Below are positions 20,841 through 33,830 of a DNA stretch of 64,000 nt, piece by piece. The first letter of the stretch is position 1; every line of letters starts with the position of its first letter. The DNA lies in assembly GCA_949825045.1 (NCBI GenBank), contig OX463829.1, forward strand, positions 21,670,715-21,734,714, written 5' to 3'. Source of the DNA: Argyresthia goedartella (Eukaryota > Arthropoda > Insecta > Lepidoptera > Argyresthiidae). Below the pieces are notes generated by a model, which did no database searches, was not told where the DNA came from, and saw only the letters and a program-made list of their open reading frames with translations. The position numbers were made by a program, and so were the translations under genes.

Positions 20841-22380
20841 GGAGTTCGTCTGATATTAAATAATTATACATTAGGAGTATAATACAATTTTATCCCGGTT
20901 GATAGTTTGTGGTTTGTGTATGCGGTAGTGTTATGAATCGTTTATTAACCGGTGTTTCTTTTCATGTTGCTGCTGAACTATGATGTCTGATGAGGACCGT
21001 ACACCAAAGACCCAAGAAATATCGTAACATACTAGATTTCCATGGTAGATTACCTTTATATGAGAAACTTTTATAAACGACAGTTCGAATAATTGTTTGA
21101 ACCGATCGCCTCGTTTTATCTTTGAGAGCAGTATGACGAGGCAATAGCTATTTGTCATAGGGTTCTGTTTTGGTTCCTGCGTTCTTAAAGTATAGAGTTG
21201 GGATGATTTGGTAAGGGGAGACTATGGGTTGTTCATAAAGTTGGTAACGAAGGTTTCTCAATGAAAGTAATTTCTGATGTGGGATAACTCGGGTATTCGA
21301 TACACATTCGAGATTCTTTGTAGTGTCTTAACTTGGGTAATTGGTTGCAACTCACGGCGATTATCTTAAACTGTTAATAGTAAAAGATAGCTTACTGAAT
21401 TCCATGGATTAGTTGAGATGTTTGTATGTGGTAGTATCGGTTTTAAAGCTAGTTGATTTCATCGTATTATTGGAACGAATTTGAATGAACTCATTCTTAA
21501 GCTATGGCTTAGTAATACGGTTCTTTAGATTAATCCTGTTAATATGGTTGACGTTTTCTATATTTGAAAATGATATTTTTTTTCTTTGATCTTTGCCTGC
21601 GTTAATTTTTGAAATATTTCCATTCGGTGGAAAGAGTTCACAATGTGTTCACAATTGTTTATGCAAAGATAGAGTTGTGTTAATTTTAGGAACGGAGGTA
21701 TTATAGTTGTCTGATAAGTTTTTCGCTAGTTTTTATTGTCAGAAAGTTTGTCGAATGATAACCATTACAACTTACAAATGCTTACATGGTTTTTTCGACT
21801 GCATTTTTTGAAGAAGAAAAAACGCAGGCGTTTTTTATGTGAGTGCCGGTCGACTATGTTAGTCATATTTTCACGTAGAGTTAAGATAAGTTGACGACCG
21901 TCACAGATAAGGTATATTTATGTTCATCACGCACTATGTCTTATGCATGTCATTAATAACATGTACCAACCTAGTATATAAGCTAGGATTCCCTATAATA
22001 AATTAGTCTAGTTTTTGCGCGCATCTCAAGCCTTTTACTTTACTCCCGAAGATGTCGCTCTCCTTATAATTGCCTCTGGCAAAATGTGCAACCCGTTTTA
22101 AAATCATCCTTAGTTATTTCTCTATATTTTTAGTTATCATAAACTCATCCTGAAACACAGGGGAAACCCGTCCTTAGGGATATATGACATGACCATAATA
22201 TGTTATGTTATAACAGGTGAACTGTTTTTATTGCTCATGAATAAACTATTTCATTTCATTTAATTTACAACGGTATCACATAAATTATTGAAATTAGGAA
22301 CTCAGAACCAGACTGAAAGGAAAAATTCCACCTTATATTTTTCTTCAAGTTGGTGGCGCACATTGACAGTTACAAACATC
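20841..22380 (+). other. Region after the second Gypsy element; possible 3' UTR/LTR remnant
   Basis: No open frame with a recognisable product; no env. A purine stretch (AAGGGGAGA) occurs near 21215, and a TATATAAG box near 21976 with AATAAATTA at about 21997 gives an LTR-like promoter/poly(A) layout, but I found no duplicate upstream of gag to prove an LTR. Confidence 0.3.
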
Positions 22381-22385
22381 GATAC
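22381..22385 (+). repeat. Target-site duplication (left) of the BEL element
   Basis: GATAC directly before the 5' LTR is repeated directly after the 3' LTR at 29581-29585. Confidence 0.85.
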
Positions 22386-22930
22386 TGTTCGATTCCAAAT
22401 CGATATTCGATCGATGGTTTCTGAACGGTCATTTTAATTTGACGTTAGCTGTCAATCTGGCAGTTTTGACAACTGACAGACGAAAGCCCTCGCAATGTAA
22501 ACGCGTTTTGGTTAGGGTGTTGAAATTAAATCGCAGAGCATCTGGAATGTATTCGGGATTCCCTCAGGATTGTTAATATAGCTGAGTGTGTTGTTGTCTC
22601 TCGAACCAGATAAAGTTCGGATTTTCGTGCCCGATTTGTATTTACCAGTAGAAACATAACCTGTGTTGGACACTGTGCTCATCTCGTTGGCCCGCCAGTC
22701 ATACCTGGTTGGCTGAAGAACCTGTCTACCAAGAAGAGCCTAGGGTGCACCCGGGCCTTGCAGAGAGACAGGAGGTTGACGGGACCGAAGCACAGACCAG
22801 GTTAGATCTACCCCACATAACTTCAGCTCGGTGAATCGCCGACGTTCATCACTTCTTGGCACCTGATCGTCACGCTACCTCGTAGCTCATGGGCCCCTAC
22901 GAGGTCATTAGGTGCTGAGAAGCCTGAACA
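22386..22930 (+). repeat. 5' LTR of the BEL element
   Basis: 545 bp, TG...CA, matching 29036-29580 apart from about seven bases. It should carry the promoter. Confidence 0.9.
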
Positions 22931-23469
22931 TTTTGGTAGCTAGAGCGTGGCTTCCTGAGATTTGCAGCCGTCAAGGGCTCCAGGAAGGCACGATTTGGGA
23001 CTATCAATCTGTAGGTATAGGCGGTTAAGTAACTTGGTTGTTCCTATATCCACATAGATTGGTAGTATTGTAAGCTATAAGTCTATTGCTGGTAGTAGAC
23101 AGACAGATATTGAATTGAAATTTGCATTGAATTACCAGTTAGTCAATCTATTAGTGGTCTAGCAATGCTATTGAATGAATGTTTTGGTTAACATAGGTAG
23201 TTACATCTATTGATAGCAGGCTATTACATTGTTTTCAGTTTATAGCAATTTATAACTTGAACTAATATTGACTATCTGTGTGTGTTATTATGATAAAGGG
23301 AAACTAAATTGGTATTTACAGAATTTATACAGATATAAAACTCGGTTCCTATTGTTTAAGGAAAACAACATTGTTTAAGTTGTAGTTTAGGGTTCCCTCG
23401 TTTGGGTTATAAACTGGAGGGTCCAATAAAATTGAGTTACTGCAATTGTGAGTAAGTATCGTTCCGATC
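22931..23469 (+). other. Leader of the BEL element
   Basis: Primer binding site candidate at its start, otherwise AT-rich untranslated leader without a gene. Confidence 0.55.
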
Positions 23470-25192
23470 ATGTCGTTATCTGAAATCCAGAAGGGTGTTT
23501 CTAAGGAACTCAGATGGTTTTCCTCCGCACACGGTCTGATAGAACGTTTAGATAGGCATGATGTGGTATTGGAGCGGTCTATGGACGTTAAAGAACGTTA
23601 CAATAGGGTGCTCGAATTGTCCGCGCAGGCGGAATCAGTTGATGGTTGTGCACCTGACAGGCTGTCACGGTTGATAGGGGATGTCGACCAATGAATGGAG
23701 ATGGCAGCTGCTATCACGCAGCTGCTATCACGCTGCGGACATACGTAGACAGCGCGAGTCCAGCCATGATGGTGACATTGAAGCACCTCTGCCGCATCAG
23801 GGATCGGGGTCCAGGTTACCTGCCATAACTATGCCTACTTTTGACGGCGTGTCCGGTGAATGGATGAGCTTCATCAATCTGTTCGACAGTTTGGTGCACA
23901 TGCGATCGGACATTACCAAGTCTGTCAAGATGGCTCAGCTGGTGGCAGCATTGAGGGGTGAGCCTAGGGAGCTGGTCGCTCATTTGACAGTTACGGAGGG
24001 TAACTATGAGACGGCCAGGCAATTGTTGGTCAGACGTTACCACAACAAACGAAGGTTGGCCGATGCCCAACTGAACCGTTTGTTTAGCATCCCGGTTGTG
24101 AACAAGGTCGGGGCCATACAGACGGAGGTTTTGAACCCATTGTCGTCCGTCACCAAGGCTCTAGAGAATCTTGGACTTCCGGTTGGTGAATGGTCGTACT
24201 TACTGTTGTACATTGTACTTTCCCGCCTACCCGCTGACGTGCAGACTCGTTTCGAACAGTCTCACGGGAGGTCGGCCGAGGACCTGCCTGCCTTCTCCGA
24301 CTTGGTCGGATTTTTGGAAGAGGAGGCTCGACGGGCAGAGAATTTGGGGTTGACGGTCACCCATCCTTCGGAGCCACAGAGAGCTGCCGGGAGCGCTGTG
24401 AGTAGGGGCCCTCCGACGAGGAAGGACCGCACCAACCGGCAGTTGTATGGGACTGTGAGTGAATTGACCCCACATGGTGAGACCTGCCCATGTTGTAGGC
24501 AGATTGGCCATGCTGTGGCCAATTGCAATAAGTTCGAGGAACTTAGGGTTCAGGGACGGCGCCGGATGGCCAAGCAGCGGAGCTGGTGTTTCCTGTGCCT
24601 CGGGCCACACATGGCTAGGGACTGCACGCGCACACAAATGTGCGGATATTGTGGTAGGCCCCACAACAATCTGTTGTGCATGAACCGGTCCGGCCAACAG
24701 CCACCACAGGGCCGTACCCAGGGTGACACGGCATGGGGCCCTGAGAATTCGTTTGCGACTCGGAGCGCAACTCAGGGGCCAACGTCCCCACGTGCACAGG
24801 GCAGTACTAGGGGGCAGGGCCGCACTCAGGATCATTACATGGGGGGCCCTGAGTTTTCGGTTGCGACTCAGCATCCGACTCAGCGGGACATTGGGTGTGT
24901 TGAGCAGGCCGTAATGGGCGGGTGGCATGGGACACCTTCGAGCTATGCGGGTGCGGTTCGGACGCCGCCTCAGTTGTCGCCCCGCTCGTCGCCTCGTCCT
25001 CGTCGGTCACATGTGATGTCCCCCCCGCTCATGGAGCGGCCACGGTTGAATTCACACCAACCCCCCTTTACGGGGAATCGTAGGGTGGCAATGGCACCGG
25101 CGCGTGGGCCATTTGTACAATGGGACCCTCTGGCGTATAGCTGCATACCTGATCGGTTACAGGCAGATTGGGGCCCCGGGGGCCCTCGCTAG
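23470..25192 (+). pseudogene. BEL/Pao gag
   Basis: The ATG at 23470 starts MSLSEIQKGVSKELRWFSS. A frameshift within about 23640-23790 moves coding into the next frame, which is then open to the TAG at 25190-25192. PAITMPTFDGVSGEWMSFIN, FDSLVHMRSDI, KMAQLVAALRGEPRELVAHL and YETARQLLVRRYHNKRRLAD are the DUF1759-type capsid region typical of BEL elements. Three zinc knuckles follow: CPCCRQIGHAVANC, CFLCLGPHMARDC and CGYCGRPHNNLLC. The tail is rich in Gln, Gly, Pro and Arg. Gag forms the particle and binds element RNA. In BEL elements gag and pol form one reading frame, so the TAG at 25190 is a lesion or, less likely, a read-through site. Confidence 0.85.
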
Positions 25193-28100
25193 GAATTTGC
25201 GGCCCAACAATTTGTTGCCCCCCAACCGGAGACGGTGGTGTTACCGATCGCCTCTGTGCTTGTTTGGGATTTGGCGGGCAACCCAACATACGTTCGCGCC
25301 CTATTAGATTCTGGAGCTCAGGGCTGCATTGTATCGAATGATTTAGCAAAATGGTTAGGCCTCAAGCTAAATAGGTATAATAAATCATTACGGGGCGTGG
25401 GGAATGTTACGGTTACGAATGTAGTTGGTCAATCGGTGATCACGTTCTCTCCACGTTATGAAATTTTGACAAAAATATCCGTGCAAGCTTTAGTAATGAC
25501 GCATGTCATGGGCAGACACCCCTTGGTGAAGTTGAATCCGGCCGTTCGATTCCTGACATCAGGACTCAAGTTGGCGGATCCCGATTTTGACACTCCAGCC
25601 CCGGTCGACCTGCTACTGGGAGCAGACGTTCTGGGTAGGTTTCTGTTGTCGGATCGGCGAGTTCTTCAGCCGGACGGGTTGATTGCTGTGGATACTAAGT
25701 TTGGTCACGTGATCATGGGTCCGGCATTGCCAATGGTTAGGCCTGCCGAGTCATATGGCATACTTATTGGCTCAGCGTTGTCAGACGCTATCCAACGTTT
25801 CTGGGAGATAGAGGAACCTCCCACCGTTCGTCGAGTCGACGCAGACGAAGAAGAGTGCGAGTTGTTTTACCAGAATAGTACTGGTCGCCTTCGTTCTGGT
25901 CGTTTTGTAACTCGACTGCCTTTCAGGGCCGATCGACCGCCACTAGGAGAATCTAGGAAGATGGCTGAGACGAGATAGATGTCGATGGAGCGTAGGATGT
26001 CAAGGGACGCCGTATTTAAACAAAAATACGTCGATTTCATGAGGGAGTATGAGTCGTTAGGACACATGTCGGTATCGGGTGTGGACTGGAGATCTGAGGA
26101 TCATTGTTTCCTTCCACACCATGCCGTCCTGCGAACCCCTACCGGCAAGATTCGAGTTGTTTTTGATGGGTCAGCACCTACCTCGAACGGGATGTCCCTG
26201 AATCAGTGTCTACATTCGGGACCCAAGTTGAGTCGTGATATTTCGGATATTCTCACGAGCTTTCGGAGACACCAGATTGTATTTGTCGCAGACATTCGGA
26301 TGATGTTTAGGCAAACGGTAATTCATCCGGCTGACAGAAGGTATCAGTTGATACTTTGGCGTGAGACCACGGCCGAGCCAGTCAAGGTCTATGAGTTAAA
26401 CACGAACACGTATGGGTTACGGTCTAGCCCGTATTTGGCGATGCGTACCCTGCGGGAGTTAGCGTCGCGTGACCGTGTGAGCTATCCTAGAGCCGCCGCT
26501 ATCCTGGAGCAAGATTTGTACGTCGATGACGTCTGCACAGGGGCAGCCAGTGTAGAGGAAGCTCTGGACCGACGTGACGAGCTCATTCAATTTCTGGAAC
26601 GAGGCGGCTATGAACTACGCAAGTGGATGTCCAACTCCCCTGAGTTGATGGCTGGTCTCCCAGATGAGTTTCAACAAGACCCGCACGTTTTTGAGAATCC
26701 TGACAACCCTAACATGTTGTCAGTGCTTGGAATTCAGTACCGGCCCGTCCATGATGAGTTTACCTATCGGGTGGTTTTAGAAACACCGAAGGCCTGGACG
26801 AAGCGGTCAGTACTGTCAACGATTGCGAGAACGTTCGACCCGAATGGATGGATTTCTCCAGTCACCTTTGCTCTCAAATGTTTTATGCAAAGGCTATGGG
26901 CGGCTCAGTTGACCTGGGACACCCACCTCTCAGGTGATTTGTTGACTGATTGGACGCGAATGTTTACCTCGCTATCGGACATAAATAATGTATCGCTGCC
27001 GAGGAAATTGGTCCCTGCTGGGGATTACAGGGCAACCCTTCACGGGTTTTGTGATGCCTCTGAACGAGGGTGTGCGGCAGCGGTTTATTTGCGAACCGTC
27101 ACCTCCACCGGGGAGGTCGACGTGCGTTTGGTTTTGGCAAAAAGCAAGGTAGCGCCTATTCGGACAAGGATGACGATTCCAAAACTGGAACTGTCCGGGG
27201 CTGCTCTTTTGACCAAACTTTTGAATCACACTCTAACAGTGTTGCGTGGGTCAGTGGTATTGGAGGATACGGTGTACGCTTAGACGGACAGCCAGATTGT
27301 TTTGTGCTGGCTGAAGGCTTCGGTCCATAACTTAGAGGTTTTTGTTGCGAACCGTGTCTCCCAGATTGTGTCGTCTGAGGTCCCACTGACCTGGAGACAT
27401 GTACCAGGAGAATTGAACCCGTCTGATTGTGCATCCAGGGGATGTCAGGCTCCTGAACTCGTTAGACACCATTTGTGGTGGGGACTACCCTGGCTTGCCA
27501 AGAGAGAATCGGACTGGCCCCACAGCCATGTAGTAGTATCTTCGGATCATGGCCCCAGAGCGGCCGTGCATGTTACCCAGAAGGCTGAGGACCCTGACGC
27601 CGGGTTTCTGCTGGACCGGTATAGCTCACTTGACAAGTTGATAAACGTGTCCACTTGGATTAGGAGATTGGCTCGAAATTGTCGTACTCCTCGCGATCAG
27701 CGAACGTTGAACCCTATTCTGACTCCGGCAGAGCGAAACGAGTCGCTGTTGAATTTGGTCCGGTTGGTACAGTCCTCGAAGTTTGGGGCAGAATTGGAGA
27801 TTATACGAAGTGGACGTTCGAAATTGAAGGGAGCCGTCGCGCGTCTCAACCCCTTTGTTGATTCGACCGGGTTACTTCGGGTAGGAGGAAGATTGCGCAA
27901 TGCGAATCTGTCGTATTCGGCTCGTCACCCACTTCTGCTCCCCAAGGGGGGGCCGTTAGTTGAATTGCTGGTGACCATAATGGTGCCATACGGAACATCG
28001 TGTTTCGGTGCATGCCTTGTTATCGACTTAAGGCTGCCACGATGCAACCTCTCATGGGGGACTTGCCCCCTGATCGTGTGAATGAGGTCAGACCGTTTTC

Positions 28101-28995
28101 AGGTGTTGGTACGGATTTTGCAGGACCGTTTATGGTGAAGAGTTCACGATTGCGTACCGCTAAGCAATACAAGGCGTACCTATGTGTGTTTGCTTGTTTA
28201 TCCACCAAGGCGGTACATCTCGAGCTCGTTGCTGATCTCTCGACAGAGGCTTTCATTGCTTGTTTGGATAGGTTTGTTTCTCGAAGGGGGCTTCCAACTT
28301 TGATCCGCTCTGATAACGGCACTAACTACATAGGTGCGGAACGATACTTACGAGAGATAGTCAACTTTTTGAATGTAAATAAAGTGGATATTGGAACGGC
28401 CCTCTCCCGTCGGGGTATACAGTGGACCTTCAGCCCACCAATTTGCCCCCACTGGGGTGGGATTTTTGAGGCCGTAGTTAAGTCAGCTAAGACGCACTTA
28501 GGGCGTATAGTAGGTCAGACCGCGCTGACTTTTGAGGAGCTCGCGACATTGTTTTGTAAGATCGAGGCCGTTCTCAATTCGCGACCGTTGTGTCCGCTCA
28601 GCTCGGATCCAAATGACCTGGAGGCTCTGACCCCAGGCCATTTCTTGATAGGACAGCCACTTAACGCGTTGCCCGAGCTCCCCTTCGAGGGAGTGAAATT
28701 GTATCGGTTGTCAAGGTATCAGATGTTGCAGCAGTTTACTCAGAATTTCTGGAAGCGTTGGTCGCTCGAGTATCTGCATATCTTACAACAGCGCCTTAAG
28801 TGGACTGACAAAACTAGCCCCCTAGTGTTGGTGACCTCGTTCTGGTTAAGGATGCTAACCTACCGCCACTACGTTGGCGCAGGGGGCGCATTGTTAACTT
28901 GTTCCCTGGCAAGGACGGGACCCCCCGGTCTGCAGAGGTTCTAGTAGGAGGCTCGGTTCTAAAACGAGCGGTAGCAACGTTGTCTCGGCTGCCCA
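25193..28995 (+). pseudogene. BEL/Pao pol: protease, RT, RNase H, integrase
   Basis: The same frame as the second part of gag continues: protease ALLDSGAQGCIVS (about 25300-25340), then RT with VFDGSAPTSNGMSLN, FVADIRMMFRQTVIHP, LYVDDVCTG (intact YVDD) and RKWMSNSPEL, and RNase H with LHGFCDASERGCAAAVYL and IPKLELSGAALL. TAG stops occur at 25976 and 27281. The second falls before TDSQIVLCWL, where Trp is usual. Integrase begins near 27600. About 35 residues including the His pair of the zinc finger are lost around 27975-28000, with a frame change. The core is intact afterwards: GVGTDFAGPF, IRSDNGTNYIG and CPHWGGIFEAVVKSAK give D, D, E. The C-terminal end is read to about 28990. Not functional as it stands. 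Confidence 0.85.
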
Positions 28996-29035
28996 TAGAT
29001 TAGGGGACAGGTGGGTGCCTGTCCGGGCGGGTGAT

Positions 29036-29580
29036 TGTTCGATTCCAAATCGATATTCGATCGATGGTTTCTGAACGGTCATTTTAATTTGACGTTAGCT
29101 GTCAATCTGGCAGTTTTGACAACTGACAGACGAAAGCCCTCGCAATGTAAACGCGTATTGGTTAGGGTAATGAAATTAAATCGCAGGGCATCTGGAATGT
29201 ATTCGGGATTCCCTCAGGATTGTTAATATAGCTGAGTGTGTTGTTGTCTCTCGAACCAGATAAAGTTCGGATTTTCGTGCCCGATTTGTATTTACCAGTA
29301 GAAACATAACCTGTGTTGGACACTGTGCTCATCACGTTGGCCCGCCAGTCATACCTGGTTGGCTGAAGAACCTGTCTACCAAGAAGTGCCTAGGGTGCAC
29401 CCGGGCCTTGCAGAGAGACAGGAGGTTGACGGGACCGAAGCACAGACCAGGTTAGATCTACCCCACATAACTTCAGCTCGGTGAATCGCCGACGTTCATC
29501 ACTTCTTGGCACCTGATCGTCACGCTACCTCGTAGCTCTTGGGCCCCTACGAGGTCATTAGGTGCTGAGAAGCCTGAACA
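29036..29580 (+). repeat. 3' LTR of the BEL element
   Basis: 545 bp copy of the 5' LTR, followed by the GATAC duplication at 29581-29585. Confidence 0.9.
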
Positions 29581-29585
29581 GATAC

Positions 29586-30957
29586 AGATTATCCATTAAT
29601 GAAATATAAATTTGGATATGGACGGAATATGCATTGAATATTAATTACTTGAATGAGCAAATTGAATTTACGGAAACAACAAAGTTTAATTTAGTTTAAT
29701 TTTGAGTCATCATATAGACTGTAACATGTCGTGGAAGACACACTTTGAACATTTGCAAAAAAAGCTAAATCAATATATGCATACGCATTATACATGTTAA
29801 CACTGACGCTGTACTTGTTTCGTTTCATTGATTTTTGGAATCTGCCTTACGCCTATCAACTTCTGGGGAAATGCGACGGGCAAGGAGACTATTTTTAAAG
29901 CACAAAACAAATGTTTGAGGTATATAAATATACAAAACCTTTTAAAGGATTTGTCCAGAGTAATTAGCACCTTTTTCAAAATATTAAATGCGGGCGTCGT
30001 GGCATTAAGCTCAAAATGGAACTAGACTAGTCTGCATATTATAATAAAATTATATTTTGCTTGTTGACTATAATAAACTTTCGCAGTCTGTAAAAGAAAT
30101 ACAAAACATACACACATTCAAAAATAAAATAAAGGGTCTTTTCACGAACAAAGCATATTACGGTGTCAACGAATACCTTCTCGATATTTTATGAAGGCTG
30201 TTGACAAATTTGACTTAATCTAAATTCTATGCTTATTTATAATGATTATAATGCCCAACATTATTATTAATAATAATGTTAATATTCATATGCCCTCTTC
30301 TGGTAGAACAAAGAGACCTGTCAACATGTTATTAATAAAAAATTAATAAAGATTTGCTTATTTCCTATGTTCTGGAATAAATAATTATTTATCTTTAAAA
30401 CCTCCTCCGGTTTTTTTAATGGAGTCAATAAACCTTATTTAAAAGCAGTGTAAATTTTCTAGCACTTCAAAGGTCTTTAAAAACTAAGTCTCAAGTTACA
30501 GATGCCTAGAACAAGTTTTGTTAGATACTTAAAAAGTACTTAATTAGAAATTATTAAAAAAAAAATATAATAATAATAAAAATCGTTTATTGATAAATAA
30601 GCCTACAAATTTTCACAGTGTCTCTAGGCGGCCCCACACTAGGATACCCTGTGTCGTGGGGGCTAGTCTCTTTCGCATAATGTACCATAAGAACTTTAAA
30701 AAGAAATCTCTTATTGTTCAAAATCGCAATTTTTACCAATCAACTCTCAAATTCCGTTTTTTTTCATCAAAAACAATAAAACAGCGATAAAAACGAGACA
30801 GTAACACTTCTTATAACCCAAGTTCGGCCTGAACGGCAGCAATGGAATCTGTACTACCTATCTTCGTTTTAAGACTTTAAATCGATCTACCAAACACCAA
30901 GTAACAACAAGTTACAAAATTTCACTGTTTATGTTGAGCTACATGGTAACATTATTT
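29586..30957. other. AT-rich non-coding stretch
   Basis: No gene. A fragment of the ACCCTGTGTCGTGGG repeat family lies at 30634-30666. Several A and T runs and short TTATTA repeats are present near 30250-30600. Confidence 0.4.
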
Positions 30958-31036
30958 TTAGCTGGGTGAACATCCCCATCATCACAAACGTGGAGTGCGC
31001 ATTAGCCTTCGGGTCCGGCGGCCAGGGGACTTGCCG
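30958..31036 (+). pseudogene. Exon 4 fragment of a chymotrypsin-like protease gene
   Basis: AGCTGGGTGAAC and the following bases encode SWVNIPIITNVECA, matching exon 4 of the intact gene ([14 protein letters not shown], about 6945-6990). The match then jumps over about 36 nt to GGQGTC. No other exons of this copy are found nearby. It is a relic of a duplicated protease gene. Confidence 0.7.
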
Positions 31037-31409
31037 TAACCAGAGGCTCTAGCTTTAGGCCACAGATTTATCTGTGGCGGAGGCATACGACGAAAATGGT
31101 CTTCAGCGTAGACAAACATTCTTCGACAAGAAATCGAGAAAGAACTTGTATGCTTTGTATTAGAGAATAAACCCAGAAAATTAAATGAATTGGATTTAAA
31201 TGATATAAATGGCTTCATTTGTAGTCCAATATATTTATTCTAGCTTTTCTTCTACGGCGGAGTTGTGTTAAAGTGGTAAGGGGTAAAAACACTAGTACCT
31301 CCGCCTCCGTGATTTCTGAACGGAGTTCTAACAGAGTTTATTTACGTTGAAAATTTGACATGAAATGCGACAGAATCGACGGTAGGCATCATCGGCCGCT
31401 CGGCTGAGA

Positions 31410-33626
31410 AAAACGATAATCTCCTGAACTTAAAAAGCCAGCTGGCTAACGAGTCGTGGGAGGATGTATATAAACAGTCAAACTGCGATGCAGCATTTGA
31501 CTGCTTTCACGATGTCCTCTTAAGTGCTTTTGAGGTAAATTGCCCCCTCATTCGCGTCAAAAATAATGTTGACAACAAAACTGATACTGGTTGGGTCTCA
31601 CAGGGAATCAAAAAGTCCTGCAAAACAAAAAGGGAATTGTTTATCAGGATGAAAAAAACTAAAAATAAAGATGAAGCTCTGATAAATCATTATAGGCTGT
31701 ATTGTTCAATATTAAACAGGGTTGTATCAATAGCAAAAAAAAACTATCATGAGAAAAAGATAATAAAGTCTAATGACATAATCAAAACTACATGGCAACT
31801 AGTGAACAAAAGTGTAAAAGGAAATAGATCGGTGGAAATAAATGGTTTCACTGGACTCTCAGATGGTGATAACACCACTAAATCCGATTATTATGCGCCT
31901 GATCTTTTCAATATTTTCTTTACGAATACTGTTAGTGTTCCACCGCAACATTGTACTGTTGCTGAAAGCTGTGAATTACCACAATTTACGCAAGAATCGA
32001 TGTTTGTCAGACCACTGTCTATGGATGAGTTGACAAAGACTATCTGTTCGCTTAAAAACAAAATGTCTTGCGGATATGACCACATACCAGCCTGTGTAAT
32101 AAAATTTATCTTTGAAACCGTAGCAAAGCCACTACAATTTATCATAAACAAATCCTTAAGTGAAGGTGTCTTTCCCCAAAGGCTCAAAAAGGCCCAAGTT
32201 AGACCGATCCACAAAAAAGGCGATAAGTTAGACATTAACAACTATAGGCCCATATCTCTCCTTCTGACACTATCAAAAATATTTGAAAAGGTAATGGGAC
32301 ACAGACTCGGAGCTTTCCTGTCATTGAATAATATCTTATCACCTGAGCAATTTGGTTTTAGGGAGGGTGTCTCCACAGCAGATGCAATTTTTGATATGTG
32401 TGACTTTGTGGCAGAAAGTTTGGATCGTAAGGAAAATGTTATATCTGTCTTACTAGATCTGTCAAAGGCCTTCGACCATGTAAATCACAACATCCTACTT
32501 GATATAATGGATAGGTATGGAATCAGGGGAGAAACAAATAAGTGGTTCAGATCGTACCTGGAAAGTAGACAGCAAAGCGTGGTTTTGCCTATCTTGGATA
32601 AATCCAAAACCATGTTGAATATTGAATCTGAGACATTAAACATAGGCAGAGGAGTGCCACAGGGTAGCATACTAGGCCCTATACTTTTTCTCTTGTATGT
32701 AAACCACCTACCTAAAATCGTAAACGATAAAGTTGTTATGTTTGCTGACGATGTATCTGTTTTTTTTTAAATTCCAAAGAGACCAAAATGAAAACCTTTC
32801 GAATGTGATTTCAGAATCAGTCACCAAAATAGTAAACTGGTTTAAGACACTTAACCTTAACACAAATGCTAACAAAACACAGTTGATTCATTTCAGAAAT
32901 TACAACAATAAACCTATAAACTTAAACTTAAAGCTAGACCAAAAAAATATTGAATTAGTTCCAAATGCCAGGTTCCTAGGAATATATACTGACGAAAACC
33001 TAAACTGGAAAAAACACATTGAGATCCTAGAGAACAAACTCAGTAGCTTCTGCTACGCATTACGATCGCTTTACAAAATAGCTACAAAAAAAGCCGCCTT
33101 GCAGGCATACTTCGCCTTCTTCCAATCTAGAACCCTCTATGGACTAGCAATGTGGGGAAATAGTGTAGACGTAAATAAAATTTTCGTCCTACAAAAGAGA
33201 TGCGTCCGTATTTTGGATAACGTTGGTAGTAACAGAGATTCGTGCAGGGATTCTTTTAAAAAACTTAAGCTACACACTATAACAGGGTTATATATAATTG
33301 AGTTGTGTAAATTGGTCAGACGTCACCCTGAAAAATTCCCTCAAAGACCACCTGGTGTCAGCAATCGTCTGAACGAAAGAAATCATAAAAAACTAGAAGT
33401 TCCTCAATGTAGAACTACTACTTTCTCGCGGGGAACAAAAATGATAGCCATAAAGGTTTACAATAAGTTACCAGAAGCCTTAGTAGTCTTAGAATATCGT
33501 AAATTTTTTATAGCACTAAAAAAACTTTTGGTGTTTATATGTCCTTACAGCTTAAGTGAATTTTGTAATTTTGACATTGAATCATGTGTATATGACATTT
33601 TGAAATTAACTCCTAAGTCAGACTGA
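31410..33626 (+). pseudogene. Reverse transcriptase ORF2 of the LINE, one frameshift
   Basis: The frame is open from about 31410 (ENDNLLNLKSQLANES) through 32770. RT motifs are MSCGYDHIPACVIKF, AQVRPIHKKGDKLDINNYRP, QFGFREGVSTADAIF, VLLDLSKAFDHVNHNIL, RGVPQGSILGPILFLLYVN and VVMFADDVSVFF (FADD intact). A T9 tract at about 32760-32768 shifts the frame. The rest continues open to 33626 with NWFKTLNLNTNANKTQLIHF, RFLGIYTDENLNWKKHI, RTLYGLAMWG and the C-terminal region. The endonuclease is missing because of 5' truncation. A single homopolymer shift is the only break in 740 codons, so the insertion is not very old. Confidence 0.85.
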
Positions 33627-33667
33627 TTATTATGACCTATAACTTATTTTAAATGCAATTAACTGTA

Positions 33668-33830
33668 GCACTAGGGAAACTTTTGATGATCATGTGTGTC
33701 CTCATATCCTAAGTGAACTTAATAATTTTGACATGGAATCCTGTGTGTGTATGTACATTTTGAAATTATCTCCTAATTATTATGACTGACATTATTATTA
33801 TGACCTATAAATTAATATCAAATGACCACA
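33668..33830 (+). repeat. Degenerate copy of the LINE ORF2 tail in its 3' UTR
   Basis: GCACTAGGGAAACTTTTG through GACCTATAAATT repeats 33513-33660 (GCACTAAAAAAACTTTTG through GACCTATAACTT) with an offset of about 155-168 bp, so the last coding stretch and the start of the UTR were tandemly duplicated. Confidence 0.7.

Larger units (their letters stand above)
22386..29580 (+). mobile_element. Complete BEL/Pao LTR retrotransposon (7.2 kb)
   Basis: Two LTRs of 545 bp each (22386-22930 and 29036-29580) start TGTTCG and end AACA, and GATAC flanks both sides. Between them are a gag with three zinc knuckles and a pol in the order protease-RT-RNase H-integrase, the BEL/Pao order. A candidate primer binding site TGGTAGCTAGAGCGTGG starts at about 22934. 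I count seven mismatches between the LTRs (about 98.7% identity), so the insertion is fairly recent, yet the coding region has two frameshifts, a deletion and three TAG stops. Confidence 0.9.

Noticed and set aside
16228..22380. Paired LTRs for the second Gypsy element
   Set aside because: I searched by eye for a segment repeated before gag and after pol and found none, so no LTR is claimed.
20841..22380. env gene after the Gypsy pol
   Set aside because: No long open frame or signal/transmembrane pattern in any frame.
25190..25192. Programmed amber read-through between gag and pol of BEL
   Set aside because: BEL elements normally use one frame and two more TAGs follow, so mutation is the simpler reading; kept only as a low-interest note.
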